From assembly GCF_000813145.1 (NCBI RefSeq), contig NZ_BAZF01000015.1, positions 1-64,000 on the forward strand: DNA of 64,000 nt, given 5' to 3'. Every line of letters begins with the position of its first letter. Position 1 is the stretch's first letter. The DNA comes from Geobacter sp. OR-1. GTDB lineage: Bacteria; Desulfobacterota; Desulfuromonadia; Geobacterales; DSM-12255. The position numbers were made by a program, and so were the translations under genes. The notes beneath the pieces are model-generated. The model did not search any database. It was not told the origin of the DNA and saw only the letters and a program-made list of their open reading frames with translations. Positions 24,462 through 33,362 of this stretch are shown here, one piece after another.

Positions 24462-25129
24462 TTGCCCACCACCTCCATCCGTTTGATTGGCCGCTCCAGC
24501 GCCTCGACAAACAGGTCCGAGTCTTCCTCCTCGATGTAATAGATCGAGCTGCTGCGGAGCCGGTACTGGTTGTCGGTTACGATCGATGTGGTGACGATCA
24601 GCTCGGTATGGGTCGCCCCGCCGGCATAATGCCCCAGCCCCCAGTCCATGAGGGCGGAAACGCCGAGCGCCGCCGGCAGCGCCTCCGCGCCAGACTCCAC
24701 CATGCCGTGGATGACCCAAAGCCCGGCGGTCAAAGCGGTCACGGTGCCGGGGATATGGGTGTACCGGTTGCTGGCATGGCGGACAATCTGGGTGTCATAG
24801 TTTATTTCGACCGTGCCGCCGACCGGGTGGTCGTTCACCGCCAGCCCCCGGTTCACCAGGCGGGTGATCAGGAAGTTCCGGAACGCCTTGTTGAACGGCG
24901 TGGCTTCGCGCATCTCCCGGACATACACCGGCTTGTCCCTGATGGCGCTCTCCTTGCCGTACGCCGCAATCTGGGTCTGCAGCGCAATGTCGTCGGCCAG
25001 CACATCCCAGTGATGGGCGGCCCGCGCCTTTTTCTGGGTGGAGATCGGATAGTTGGCCGGGATCGGAAGCTGGGAGGCGCAACCGGACAGCAGCAGTATG
25101 GACGAAATCAGGATCAACGAAATTCGCAT
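24458..25129 (-). CDS. Lipoprotein of unknown function coupled to the FlgO-like gene
   Basis: A 223-residue lipoprotein: MRISLILISSILLLSGCASQ is a classic lipobox leader. The mature part has a conserved-looking core (FNKAFRNFLITRLVNRGLAV, GGTVEINYDTQIVRH) and a central hydrophobic stretch (VTALTAGLWVIHGMVESG) that may touch the membrane. The start at 25129 is favoured because the leader then begins with the basic MRIS; the frame is open to 25141. Its stop overlaps the FlgO-like ATG by 4 nt, so the two proteins are probably made together and may form one outer-membrane assembly. I do not recognise a named family. Confidence 0.75.
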   Translation of the reverse strand: MRISLILISSILLLSGCASQLPIPANYPISTQKKARAAHHWDVLADDIALQTQIAAYGKESAIRDKPVYVREMREATPFNKAFRNFLITRLVNRGLAVNDHPVGGTVEINYDTQIVRHASNRYTHIPGTVTALTAGLWVIHGMVESGAEALPAALGVSALMDWGLGHYAGGATHTELIVTTSIVTDNQYRLRSSSIYYIEEEDSDLFVEALERPIKRMEVVGK

Positions 25130-25324
25130 CGGTTCCCCCACGAACAGGTTTCAAATATACGACTTCTCGGCGCCATGCAGTCAAAATTCCGACAGGGACC
25201 GGCCGGCTCCAAAACAGTGCCAACAGCGGCTAAGCGGCCTGCTGCACCGCTGAATCCGCATTGTCTGAGGGAATTGTGCAATGTCTTTGCCAACTACAGG
25301 GATAGAGGGAGAATTGAAGGGGAT

Positions 25325-27349
25325 CTATTCGGGGGTGTTCGTCTTGAAACTGTTGATCTCGCGCTTGAGCGACTCGACTTCGGAGCCCATGGCAATGATG
25401 CGGACCGAGACGTCCCGGACGCCATTGACCGTTTCCGCCCCGATCTGGATGATCCTCTTCATCGACTTGATCAGCTCCTGACTGACTTCGCGCTGTTCCC
25501 GCGCCGCGTCGGAGATCGCCCTGGTCCGGTCATTGGCATGGGAGAGGTTCTCGGATATCAGCTGGATGGAGCGGGTTTGCTCCTCGGAGGCGCTTTTGGT
25601 CACGTCCATGGCGGTTTTGATCGCTCCGAACCCGTCGAGAAGGGAGTTCATCCCCTTCTCTTCTTCCCTGGTCGCATGGTTGACGTCGCTGATGAGGTTT
25701 CGGATCTCCCCGAATGCGGCAACGATCTGATCCAGGCTATGGTTCTGCTCTGATGCCACCTTCTCCAGGGAGACCACCATTTCCGCGGAACGGCCCGATG
25801 ATTCCTGGATGGAATGCAGGGCGTCGCTGGCGCGGGCCGCAACCGACTTCCCTTCCGAGACCATCCGGGTCGTGTCCTGGGTCGATTTGACGGCGCTGTT
25901 GATCTCTCCCTGGATGGTCGAGACGATCGTTTCGATCTCCTTGGTGGAGATCGCGGTCTTGTCCGACAACGATTTCATCTCCGAGGCAACCACCGCAAAA
26001 GGTTTGCCGTGTTCCCCGGCCTGGCCGGACAGGATCTGGGCATTCAGGGAGAGCAGCTTGGTCTGTTCCGTGACCTCCTTGATGACGTCGAGGATCTTGG
26101 CGATATCCTTGGAGCGGGTGCCGAGATTTTCGATTGTGGCGGAAAGCGCGGAAACGAACTGCTCGATCCGCAGCATGCTCTCAATGGCGTCCTGAACCGA
26201 CTGAATACCGCGCTCGGCAATGATGGCGTTGGTCTTTTTCGAGATCTCGGTGGTTTCCCTGACAAAGCCGCTGATACTGGTGACCGACTCGCTGATGTTG
26301 GAGACCGCAGAGTCGGCGAACCCCATGGAGCTGTTGGCCCTGCCTGCGGACAGCGCCACTTCCCGCGATGACCGGGTTATGGCCAGAACCGAATCGTATG
26401 ACTGGTGGATATTGTTGCTGAGCCGCTCCATCTTGTCCGCAATCCCCTGGGAGGTTGTCAGGATCGCACTGAGCGCCTGGGTGCTCTCGTCCGACAGTTC
26501 CAGCAGGTTATCGGTGGCTTTGATAACGTTTTCCAGGGAATCGATGGCGTTCTGGACCGATACCATGGCGTTTTCAGTGGAAAGCTGCTGCCGGTTCACC
26601 CCGTTGATCAGGTCCTTGAAGGTCTTGTTCAGCACCTCCGTGGCCTTGGCGACATTCACGGAGATCCCCTTGTACCGCTCCATGGTCGTGGCCAGCCAGC
26701 TGATGAGAAACCCGAGCCCGCCGGAGATGGCGCCGAACTCATCGTCGGTCTGCTCCACGGTGCGGCTGGTCAGGTCCCCCTTGGTCATCTGTTCGATGGT
26801 CTCGCCGATGGCGGCAACCTTGGAACCGATGTCCCGGTTGAAGAAATAAAAGACGAACCAGGCCAGGGCGAGAAACAGCAGCAGCATGAACAGCGCAGAT
26901 GTCGTTGCCTGCTTGACCAGGTTCTTCACGACCCGGTAATCGGTATATTCGAAGACCATCTTCCCGACGGTTTCCCCTCCGTCGACCACCGGGATCTCCA
27001 GCTTCAGGATCTCTCCCTTGGACTTCTTCTCCGTGCGGTCGACAATCGTCATCCCCTTGTCGATATAGGTGATCCGCAGGATATCCGGGTCCTTGATCAG
27101 CTCGTCGATCAGCTGGCCGAGATAGGTAAAATCGAAAGTACCGCGCGACACCACTGCCAGAGCGCCGAGCTGTTTCCCGGTAAGGGTCAGCTTCTCGCGG
27201 ATGTCGTTCTTCTGGATCTGCTCGTTGGTATAGAGCGACCACCCCAGGGCAATGCTCTGCCCCAGAAACAGGACCAGCAGGAGCCTGAGAACAAAGCGCC
27301 GCGACAGGCTCTTCGAATAGGATTTTTTCAGCATGACGAATTCAGGCAA
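25325..27349 (-). CDS. Methyl-accepting chemotaxis protein with variant tip
   Basis: A 674-residue chemoreceptor. One membrane segment near 20-40, a periplasmic sensor of about 130 residues (LGALAVVSRGTFDFTYLGQL, a double-Cache- or dCACHE-like small domain), a second segment near 170-192, a HAMP-like region and a long helical signalling domain. The hairpin tip near 430 reads EVTEQTKLLSLNAQILSGQA then GEHGKPFAVVASEMKSLSDK, a variant of the usual [20 protein letters not shown]. TTG 27349 has GGAG upstream; ATG 27334 is an alternative. It starts 21 nt after a PstS-like gene, which suggests that the binding protein presents its ligand to the receptor. Confidence 0.88.
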   Translation of the reverse strand: MPEFVMLKKSYSKSLSRRFVLRLLLVLFLGQSIALGWSLYTNEQIQKNDIREKLTLTGKQLGALAVVSRGTFDFTYLGQLIDELIKDPDILRITYIDKGMTIVDRTEKKSKGEILKLEIPVVDGGETVGKMVFEYTDYRVVKNLVKQATTSALFMLLLFLALAWFVFYFFNRDIGSKVAAIGETIEQMTKGDLTSRTVEQTDDEFGAISGGLGFLISWLATTMERYKGISVNVAKATEVLNKTFKDLINGVNRQQLSTENAMVSVQNAIDSLENVIKATDNLLELSDESTQALSAILTTSQGIADKMERLSNNIHQSYDSVLAITRSSREVALSAGRANSSMGFADSAVSNISESVTSISGFVRETTEISKKTNAIIAERGIQSVQDAIESMLRIEQFVSALSATIENLGTRSKDIAKILDVIKEVTEQTKLLSLNAQILSGQAGEHGKPFAVVASEMKSLSDKTAISTKEIETIVSTIQGEINSAVKSTQDTTRMVSEGKSVAARASDALHSIQESSGRSAEMVVSLEKVASEQNHSLDQIVAAFGEIRNLISDVNHATREEEKGMNSLLDGFGAIKTAMDVTKSASEEQTRSIQLISENLSHANDRTRAISDAAREQREVSQELIKSMKRIIQIGAETVNGVRDVSVRIIAMGSEVESLKREINSFKTNTPE

Positions 27350-27370
27350 AAGAACGACTCCGCTGGGAAA

Positions 27371-28177
27371 TTAGAATGAGAACGGTACCGGGATTGCTTT
27401 GTCCCCCTTGATGATCGCCTGCCCTTCCGGGGACTTGACAAAGCCGAGGAACCGTTTGACCGCCTCACTCTTGTTCTTGAGCACCAGGTTGTTGTGCAGG
27501 ATAAACGGCCACTTGCCGCCGGCCAACATCTCATGGCCCTTGCCGTCGATCTTCAGCGCCTTGAATTTTCCCTTGGCGTTGGCAAGCGAGATGGTGTCCA
27601 GTGCCCCAATGGCGTTGGGCTTGGTTTCCAGGGCATTGATCATGTCCTGATGCTTGGCCAGGTTCATGATCTCCGGCGCCTCTTTCAGATTGGCCATGCA
27701 GGCAAAGGCCTTTCTGAAGTTGACCTTGGTGGAGTCGCTCTCGGGCCTGGTATAGGCGGTAATCGGCGCATCGGCGCCGCCCAGCTGCTTCCAGTTCCTG
27801 ATCTTGCCGCTATAGATGTCGCAGAGTTGCTGGCTGGTGATCTCCTTGACCGTCACGTTGTTGCTCACCGCCACGACACCGGCGACCTGGGCGATCTCGA
27901 CCGGCTGCAGGGAAAGCTTCTTCTGTTCCGGAGTGATGCCCATGGCCGACATGGCGATATCGATCGCCCCGGCGTTGAGCGCCGCGATCCCGCCGGGCTG
28001 GCCAAGAGATTTCTGGTTCACTTCCACGGTATCCTTGGGGTACTTTTTCATGTACGCCTTCCCCAGCTGGGTCAGCAGGGGGATCATGCTCCCGGAACCG
28101 CCGAGTTTAATGGTTTCGGCACCGGCAGCGGTCGAGACCAGCATGGAAAGCACAACCAGCAGAATGATCTGTTTCAT
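27371..28177 (-). CDS. PstS-like periplasmic binding protein
   Basis: A 268-residue secreted protein: signal peptide MKQIILLVVLSMLVSTAAGA, then ETIKLGGSGSMIPLLTQLGK, the GSGSM loop that binds phosphate in PstS proteins, later GIAALNAGAIDIAMSAMGI and RPESDSTKVNFRKAF. The fold is a substrate-binding protein of the phosphate/tungstate-like group. No pstCAB genes are nearby; instead the gene leads a two-gene operon with a chemoreceptor. A sensing role, or another oxyanion as ligand, is therefore plausible. AGGAGGAGAG is the ribosome-binding site. Possible PhoB-type repeats lie about 100 bp upstream. Confidence 0.85.
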   Translation of the reverse strand: MKQIILLVVLSMLVSTAAGAETIKLGGSGSMIPLLTQLGKAYMKKYPKDTVEVNQKSLGQPGGIAALNAGAIDIAMSAMGITPEQKKLSLQPVEIAQVAGVVAVSNNVTVKEITSQQLCDIYSGKIRNWKQLGGADAPITAYTRPESDSTKVNFRKAFACMANLKEAPEIMNLAKHQDMINALETKPNAIGALDTISLANAKGKFKALKIDGKGHEMLAGGKWPFILHNNLVLKNKSEAVKRFLGFVKSPEGQAIIKGDKAIPVPFSF

Positions 28178-28277
28178 CTCTCTCCTCCTGACTATATGAA
28201 CTGTATTAGAGTGTAAACATATATACCGTAATAAAGGCGATTTGCAACCGGCAGTGCTTCTGCAGAGATTCAGACAG

Positions 28278-28298
28278 GTAATTTATCTGTAATTTACC
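28278..28298 (-). promoter_or_regulatory. Possible PhoB-type direct repeats
   Basis: Two copies of GTAATTTAYC (28278-28287 and 28289-28298, plus-strand reading) repeat with an 11-bp period, as in Pho boxes, about 100 bp upstream of the PstS-like gene. The sequence departs from the E. coli CTGTCAT consensus, so this is tentative. Confidence 0.35.
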
Positions 28299-28389
28299 GG
28301 TCAAACTTTAGAATTATTTTAGTGTGAAATAATATGGCCTGGAAATACAACTAATTAGATTAATAAATAATAAGCAAAGAAAAGACCGT

Positions 28390-29253
28390 TCAGGAGAGCC
28401 GGCCGCTGAGGTCGGCAATGAACTGCCGGGCCGAACGGCCGCTGCGGCGACCGCTCTCCATGGCCCAGAGCAGAGCGCGGCGGCGCAGCTCGCCGCTTGC
28501 CAGGGGGATATCGAGCTGGCCGGCGTAATTCGCCACGATCGCCAGGTAGGTCTGCTGATCAAAGGCGGTGAACCCCAGGGAGAGGCCGAACCGGTCGGCC
28601 AGGGAAAGCTTCTCGGATATCGCCTCTTCGGGGTGGATTTCGGCAGAGCCGCTGTTATCGCTCGTCAGTTCCGGCATCAGGTGCCGGCGGTTCGAGGTGG
28701 CATAGATGAGCATGTTGTCCGGCCGCTCTTCGATCCCGCCGTCCAGCAGGGTCTTGAGGGAACGGTAGTCCACCTCCCCTTCGCCGAAGGAGAGGTCGTC
28801 GCAGAACAGGATGAACCGGTACGGCTGGCTGCGGAGCAGCCCGGTTATCAGCGGCAGGCTCAGCAGGTCCCACCGCTGCAGCTCCACCAGGCGGAGCCCC
28901 TGGGGGGCAAAACGGTTCAGCAGCCCCTTGATGCAGGACGATTTGCCGTTCCCGCGCTCTCCCCAGAGCAGGACATTGTTGGCGGCCCGGCCGGCCACGA
29001 ACTGGCTGGTGTTCCGCACCAGTTCTTCCTTGACGTAATCAATGCCGATCAGGTCGTCGAGGTCGAGCAGATGCGGGTGCGCCACCGGCGCCAGATTGCC
29101 GCCGCTGGCGGCCCGTTCCCAACGAAAGGCGATAAACCGCTCGAACATGGCCGGGTCGACTGCCGGGTCGGTAACCAGGCCGGTCAGAAGCCGGTCTGCC
29201 CGGTCAAGGACCGATTCCAGCCTGCTAAGAACGGTTTCCCAGCGCTCAGGCAT
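28390..29253 (-). CDS. AAA-type ATPase of the DUF815 group
   Basis: A 287-residue protein. Walker A is LLWGERGNGKSSCIKGLLNR (near 95), Walker B-like FILFCDDLSFGEGEVDYRSL near 150, and YATSNRRHLMPEL serves as sensor 1. This is the DUF815 pattern (DLDDLIGIDYVKEELVRNT precedes the P-loop). Such ATPases are often found without a known client. The start overlaps the end of the upstream gene by 8 nt, and AAGGAGCCGG precedes ATG 29253. Substrate unknown. Confidence 0.85.
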   Translation of the reverse strand: MPERWETVLSRLESVLDRADRLLTGLVTDPAVDPAMFERFIAFRWERAASGGNLAPVAHPHLLDLDDLIGIDYVKEELVRNTSQFVAGRAANNVLLWGERGNGKSSCIKGLLNRFAPQGLRLVELQRWDLLSLPLITGLLRSQPYRFILFCDDLSFGEGEVDYRSLKTLLDGGIEERPDNMLIYATSNRRHLMPELTSDNSGSAEIHPEEAISEKLSLADRFGLSLGFTAFDQQTYLAIVANYAGQLDIPLASGELRRRALLWAMESGRRSGRSARQFIADLSGRLS

Positions 29254-29737
29254 GCTCCGGCTCCTTCATTGGGCACTCGTTGTCCCAGTCAAAATAACCG
29301 TCGCCTGTGATCCCCCAGAACCCCTCGATCCGGCTGCCATAGTACTCCAAGGCGCAGCACTCCGCTTCAACCCGGGAGCAGAAACCGGCTGAAACCAGGC
29401 CGTTGTCGGCCAGATACCGGTAAAATCTCGCTACCCCCGGAAGGGAGTCGGCCAGGTAGGCCACAGCCGGTTCGAGGGTATTGACGATATACCAGTTGCC
29501 GGCAAACTGCCGCACCAGGCCGGGGCGTTCGTCAAAAATGTTCCGCTGCTTGACGCCGATAACAAAGTCGCGGATGAAATGGTCCGCTCCGTTTGCCAGC
29601 CTGGTTGCGGCCGCCTGGTCCAGCCCCTCAGCCAGCAGCGCCTCGTAGAATGCCATCAGCAACCCCTTGCAGAGCCCATCCACCCGGATCTCGTCGTCAA
29701 GAGATGCAATGTCAAAAGCTGATTTTTCTATCTGCAT
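29246..29737 (-). CDS. Conserved-looking protein of unknown function, coupled to DUF815 ATPase
   Basis: A 163-residue soluble protein, helical in the first 90 residues (LCKGLLMAFYEALLAEGLDQ), with AVAYLADSLPGVARFYRYLA in the middle and a Cys-containing C-terminus (FCSRVEAECCALEYYGSRIE). No signal peptide or membrane segment. GGAG lies 8 nt upstream of ATG 29737. It overlaps the ATPase gene by 8 nt, so it may be a client or adaptor. I do not recognise the family. Confidence 0.65.
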   Translation of the reverse strand: MQIEKSAFDIASLDDEIRVDGLCKGLLMAFYEALLAEGLDQAAATRLANGADHFIRDFVIGVKQRNIFDERPGLVRQFAGNWYIVNTLEPAVAYLADSLPGVARFYRYLADNGLVSAGFCSRVEAECCALEYYGSRIEGFWGITGDGYFDWDNECPMKEPEHA

Positions 29738-29762
29738 CAAGGTTCTCCAAAACCAGATTATT

Positions 29763-29884
29763 ATGAAACGCGATTTTTGTGCGAGATCAAGGCTGTCGAG
29801 CGGGCCTGAGGAGACGTAGCAACGCTACGTCGCACGATGGATCGCGAAGACTTACGCGGATATCGCGCAAAAGGCGCGTTTCAT
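29763..29884. repeat. 122-bp element with 10-bp terminal inverted repeats
   Basis: Ends are ATGAAACGCG (29763-29772) and its exact reverse complement (29875-29884), extended imperfectly by GATTTTTGTGCGA / TCGCGCAAAAGG. A central hairpin GACGTAGC-AAC-GCTACGTC lies at 29813-29831. The stop codon of the permease gene (29883-29881) lies in the right terminal repeat. Its layout resembles R1/R2 with a different sequence, suggesting a non-autonomous dispersed element. Confidence 0.75.
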
Positions 29885-30732
29885 CTATTAAGCCGCGGGT
29901 CGAGGGCGTCCCTGATCCCCTCCCCCACCAGATTGTACGACAGCACCGTGACCAGGATCGCCACCCCCGGAAACAGCGACAGCCACCAGGCAAACTCGAT
30001 ATAGTCTTTACCCGAGGTCAGGATGTTCCCCCAGCTGGGTGTGGGGGGCTGGACCCCGATGCCGAGGAACGAGAGCGCCGATTCGGTCAGGATCGCGCCT
30101 GCCACACCGAGCGAGGCCGATACCAGCACCGGTGACAGGGCGTTGGGGAGGATATGACGCGTGATTATCCGCAGGTCCGAAGCGCCGAGCCCCCTGGCGG
30201 CCATGACAAACTCCCTCTCCCTCAGCGACAGCACCTCGGCGCGCACCAGCCGCGCCACCCCCATCCAGCCGGTCAGCCCGATCACCACCATGATGTACCA
30301 GATGGAAGGCTCCAGCATGGCGATCACCGCCAGGATCAGGAAAAAGGTGGGGAAACAGAGCATGATGTCCACCAGCCGCATCAGCAGGGAGTCCAACCAG
30401 CCGCCGTAATAGCCGGCCACCAGGCCGATTGCGGTCCCGACGGCCACGGCAATGCCGACAGCGACAAATCCCACCTTCAGCGATATCCGCGCTCCGAAAA
30501 GCAGCCTGGTCAATACGTCCCGCCCCAGCTCATCGGTTCCGAGCCAGTGTGTCGCTGACGGCGGCATCAGCACATTATAGGCATCGATGGCGTCAGGGTA
30601 GTAAGGGGTCAGCCACGGCGCCAGCAACGACAGCAGAAACAGCAGCACCACCACGATGCCGCCGGCCATGGCGAACCGGTTTCGCCGCAGCCGCTGCCAG
30701 AATATGCCGGAGAGCCAACCCTTCTGCGCCAT
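29881..30732 (-). CDS. ABC transporter permease, OppC/DppC family
   Basis: A 283-residue inner-membrane permease. The N-terminal segment with THWLGTDELGRDVLTRLLFG is the hallmark of OppC/DppC proteins. The EAA loop is VMAARGLGASDLRIITRHIL, and the C-terminal SWGNILTSGKDYIEFAWWLS is also typical. About six membrane helices. It would pair with an OppB-type permease, a binding protein and two ATPases to import peptides, nickel or similar solutes; none of these flanks it on the left, and the region to its right is a divergent regulator, so it may be an orphan or the last gene of a dispersed set. Its stop lies in a repeat element. Confidence 0.88.
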   Translation of the reverse strand: MAQKGWLSGIFWQRLRRNRFAMAGGIVVVLLFLLSLLAPWLTPYYPDAIDAYNVLMPPSATHWLGTDELGRDVLTRLLFGARISLKVGFVAVGIAVAVGTAIGLVAGYYGGWLDSLLMRLVDIMLCFPTFFLILAVIAMLEPSIWYIMVVIGLTGWMGVARLVRAEVLSLREREFVMAARGLGASDLRIITRHILPNALSPVLVSASLGVAGAILTESALSFLGIGVQPPTPSWGNILTSGKDYIEFAWWLSLFPGVAILVTVLSYNLVGEGIRDALDPRLNR

Positions 30733-30878
30733 CTCTATCTACCGCCTTCTGATATCGGTTGCCAACTCCCCGCATTTTTACCATGAAATCGCGCTTCATG
30801 CCACAGAATCATACATTACTGTTCTCAAGACATAGCAGAGTATTGTCAATATGCGCCGAACATGATATCTTGCCCCCC

Positions 30879-32258
30879 GTGAAAGATCAGATTAAAATCC
30901 TGCTGGTCGACGATGACGAGATGGGGCGTGAGCCTCTTTCCCTGCTGCTCAAGCGGAGCGGTTTCGTGGTGAAGGGGGCTGCCACCGGCCACGAGGCTTT
31001 GCAGCACCTCTCTTCCGAACCGTTCAACGTCGTCATCACCGACCTGTTTTTACCGGACTCCAACGGCATCGACATCCTCAAGGAGGTGAAGCGGATCTCC
31101 GCCACCATGGAGGTCATCCTGATCACCGGTTTCGCCTCTGCCGAAACCGCGGTCCAGGCGATGAAGGAAGGGGCGTTCGACTACATCACCAAGCCGGTGA
31201 ACTTCGAAGAGTTGAAGATCGTCCTGGCAAAGGCGATCGAGAAGCATCACTTGGTCAACGAAAACGTCTACCTGAAGAAACAGCTCCGGGACAAGTACGA
31301 ATTCTCCAATATCATCGGCAACTCACCGGCGATGCAGCAGGTGTTCAACCTCCTGAAGCGCGTGGTCAAGACCGATTCCACAGTTCTGATCATGGGTGAG
31401 TCGGGCACCGGCAAGGAGGTCGTCGCCAAGGCGATCCATTTCAACAGCACTAGAAGGACCATGCCGTTCGTGGCGGTCCACTGCGGCGCCATCCCGGAAA
31501 ACCTTCTGGAAAGCGAGCTGTTCGGCTATGTCCGCGGGGCGTTCACCGGCGCGAACAAGGACAAGATCGGGAAGTTCGAGGCAGCCAACGGCGGCACCAT
31601 CTTCCTGGACGAAATCGGCACCATGCCGCTGCAGCTCCAGACCAAGCTGCTCCGAGTCCTCCAGGAGCACGAGGTCGAGCGCGTCGGCTCGCACCGGACC
31701 ATCAAACTGGACGTGCGGGTGATATCCGCAACCAACAACCAGCTGGAGGAGGAGGTACGGCAGGGGAGATTCCGCGAAGACCTCTACTGGCGGCTCAATG
31801 TTATCCCGATTATCCTGCCGCCCCTAAGGGAGCGAATCCAGGACATCCTCCCCCTGGCCAGGCACTTCCTGGCAAAATACTGCCAGGAGATGAACCGTCC
31901 CCTCATGAATCTCGGCCGGGAGTCGCTGGAATCGTTGGAAGGTTACCACTGGCCAGGCAACGTGCGTGAGCTGGAAAACGTCATCGAGCGGGTCGTGGCG
32001 CTTACGGAAGCTAACCATATTACCCAGGAAGACCTCCCTCCCAATGTCAGCGGCGCTTTCCGGGAACCGGACGAATACAGCATCCGGGTGCCGATTTCCG
32101 GCATCGACCTGACCAAGACCGTCAGCCGGATCGAGATGAAGATGATCGACGAGGCGCTGACCCTGGCCAACGGGGTCAAGGCGCAGGCAGCCGCCTTACT
32201 GAACCTGAACCGGACTACCCTGGTGGAAAAGATGCGCCGCCTCGGCATGCAGCGCTGA
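30879..32258 (+). CDS. Sigma-54-dependent response regulator (NtrC family)
   Basis: A 459-residue regulator from GTG 30879. Receiver domain (1-120): LLVDDDE acidic pocket, phospho-acceptor Asp 55 in VVITDLFLP, and Lys in YITKPVNF. AAA+ domain: Walker A LIMGESGTGKEVVAK, the sigma-54 contact loop GAFTGA, and RVISATNNQLEEEV as sensor region. A Fis-type HTH ends the protein (AQAAALLNLNRTTLVEKMRR). It opens sigma-54 promoters after phosphorylation. No ribosome-binding site is obvious, so the start could lie further upstream (frame open from 30759). No kinase is adjacent. A -24/-12 promoter lies 361 bp downstream, in front of a sorting-tag operon, a likely target. Confidence 0.9.
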   Translation: MKDQIKILLVDDDEMGREPLSLLLKRSGFVVKGAATGHEALQHLSSEPFNVVITDLFLPDSNGIDILKEVKRISATMEVILITGFASAETAVQAMKEGAFDYITKPVNFEELKIVLAKAIEKHHLVNENVYLKKQLRDKYEFSNIIGNSPAMQQVFNLLKRVVKTDSTVLIMGESGTGKEVVAKAIHFNSTRRTMPFVAVHCGAIPENLLESELFGYVRGAFTGANKDKIGKFEAANGGTIFLDEIGTMPLQLQTKLLRVLQEHEVERVGSHRTIKLDVRVISATNNQLEEEVRQGRFREDLYWRLNVIPIILPPLRERIQDILPLARHFLAKYCQEMNRPLMNLGRESLESLEGYHWPGNVRELENVIERVVALTEANHITQEDLPPNVSGAFREPDEYSIRVPISGIDLTKTVSRIEMKMIDEALTLANGVKAQAAALLNLNRTTLVEKMRRLGMQR

Positions 32259-32737
32259 TCCCGACATCATCATCAAGCAAAAAACCTGCCCCCCAAAAGC
32301 GTTGCACTCTCTTTTATTAGATAAGCAATCGCCTAAAACCACCCACATCCTACCATTTTTATACCACTCTATTAGTTCTATCGTATTATTACAGCGCCCC
32401 CGCAGGACAAGCTTACAAGATGACAGACCATTTGTCGGAAATTTTTACACCTCGCACCTCTGCGCAATCGGGCGTAACTATTTAAATACCAAGGTCTAAC
32501 ACGCAAAAGCATTACTTATTTACCTTGGACTGGCGGAATTAATGTCAGATAATTTTACATACCTTCATAATTGCCGCCTTAGGTAAGAATTAATTCAACA
32601 AAAACGTATTGTTACAATTTGGTGACATTATTGCATATTAATAGTTGACATTTCAGGTAATAACCGTTAATTAAGCTGCTGATTACAATGATAAATTCAT
32701 CAATATTTTCATATTAATAAGTAACTGGAGGTGCCAA
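32259..32737. other. Long AT-rich upstream region of the sorting-tag operon
   Basis: 479 bp without a gene. Two similar motifs, TGTCGGAAATTTTTACACCT at 32433 and TGTCAGATAATTTTACATAC at 32543, lie about 185 and 75 bp upstream of the sigma-54 promoter, where activator binding sites would be expected. That they are activator sites is inference. Confidence 0.45.
32619..32635 (+). promoter_or_regulatory. Sigma-54 promoter of the sorting-tag/CAP operon
   Basis: TTGGTGACATTATTGCA has GG and GC at the exact -24/-12 spacing and an intact TTGCA; the middle GCAC is changed to TGAC. It lies about 100 bp before the start codon at 32738. Confidence 0.6.
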
Positions 32738-33349
32738 ATGAAAAACAAATCATTGCTCTTTGCCATAACCTTTGCTCTGCTGGTCGGGCTTTGCGGAAAT
32801 GCATCCGCATACACTTACCAATACGAAGTATTTGGCAGTAATGACTTGGGTGACCCCCAAAACAAAGCCATAAATCCGTTAAATGCCATCATGCATCTTA
32901 CAGCCGGTCAATCTGTTTCAGTAACAAACGTTCAAGGACAGTTTATGCTTGGTCTTTACGATACCAATGCGAATGCATTTCATTCCAGGGGATTTGTAAA
33001 CCCCGACGGCACCAGCACCAACGCTCATTTTAATCAACAGGATCTTACCTATAATGGCAGCACATTTCATATTGGCTCTCTTGTCGGGCAAGTTGGTTCA
33101 GATTACTATACCATCGGCTCAGGAAGCACATTTACAGCCAAGAATTCAGGCGATTTGAAACTATTAATGTGGGGTTTGCCGTCAGGTTCGCCATCTACGA
33201 TAACAGGACACACCATTTTTGCAGAAACCCATTGCGGCGGCGTAACTGCCGATGTCAGCGCCACCCCGATTCCGGGAGCTGCATGGCTGCTCGGTTCAGG
33301 AATCATCGGGTTGATCGGCCTGAAGCGCAGGAACAGCACCAAGGCCTAA
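32738..33349 (+). CDS. Exosortase substrate with PEP/VPLPA-type C-terminal sorting tag
   Basis: A 203-residue secreted protein. Signal peptide about 1-24 (ending NASA). The body is beta-rich and without catalytic motifs. The C-terminus is a tripartite sorting tag: motif TPIPGAAWLLGSG, a membrane stretch IIGLIGL and a basic tail KRRNSTK. Such tags are cleaved by exosortases, here the EpsI-fused enzyme at 44872-46413. GGAGGT precedes the ATG. It is the first gene of a sigma-54-driven unit. Proteins of this kind are thought to be anchored in the exopolysaccharide layer; the exact role is unknown. Confidence 0.85.
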   Translation: MKNKSLLFAITFALLVGLCGNASAYTYQYEVFGSNDLGDPQNKAINPLNAIMHLTAGQSVSVTNVQGQFMLGLYDTNANAFHSRGFVNPDGTSTNAHFNQQDLTYNGSTFHIGSLVGQVGSDYYTIGSGSTFTAKNSGDLKLLMWGLPSGSPSTITGHTIFAETHCGGVTADVSATPIPGAAWLLGSGIIGLIGLKRRNSTKA

Positions 33350-33362
33350 TCCGGAAATCCCA

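Noticed and set aside
30879-32258. PrsR, the sigma-54 regulator typical of exosortase loci
   Set aside because: The receiver sequence (LLVDDDEMGREPLSLLL) is of the ordinary NtrC type rather than the PrsR type as I remember it; a profile search could reverse this.
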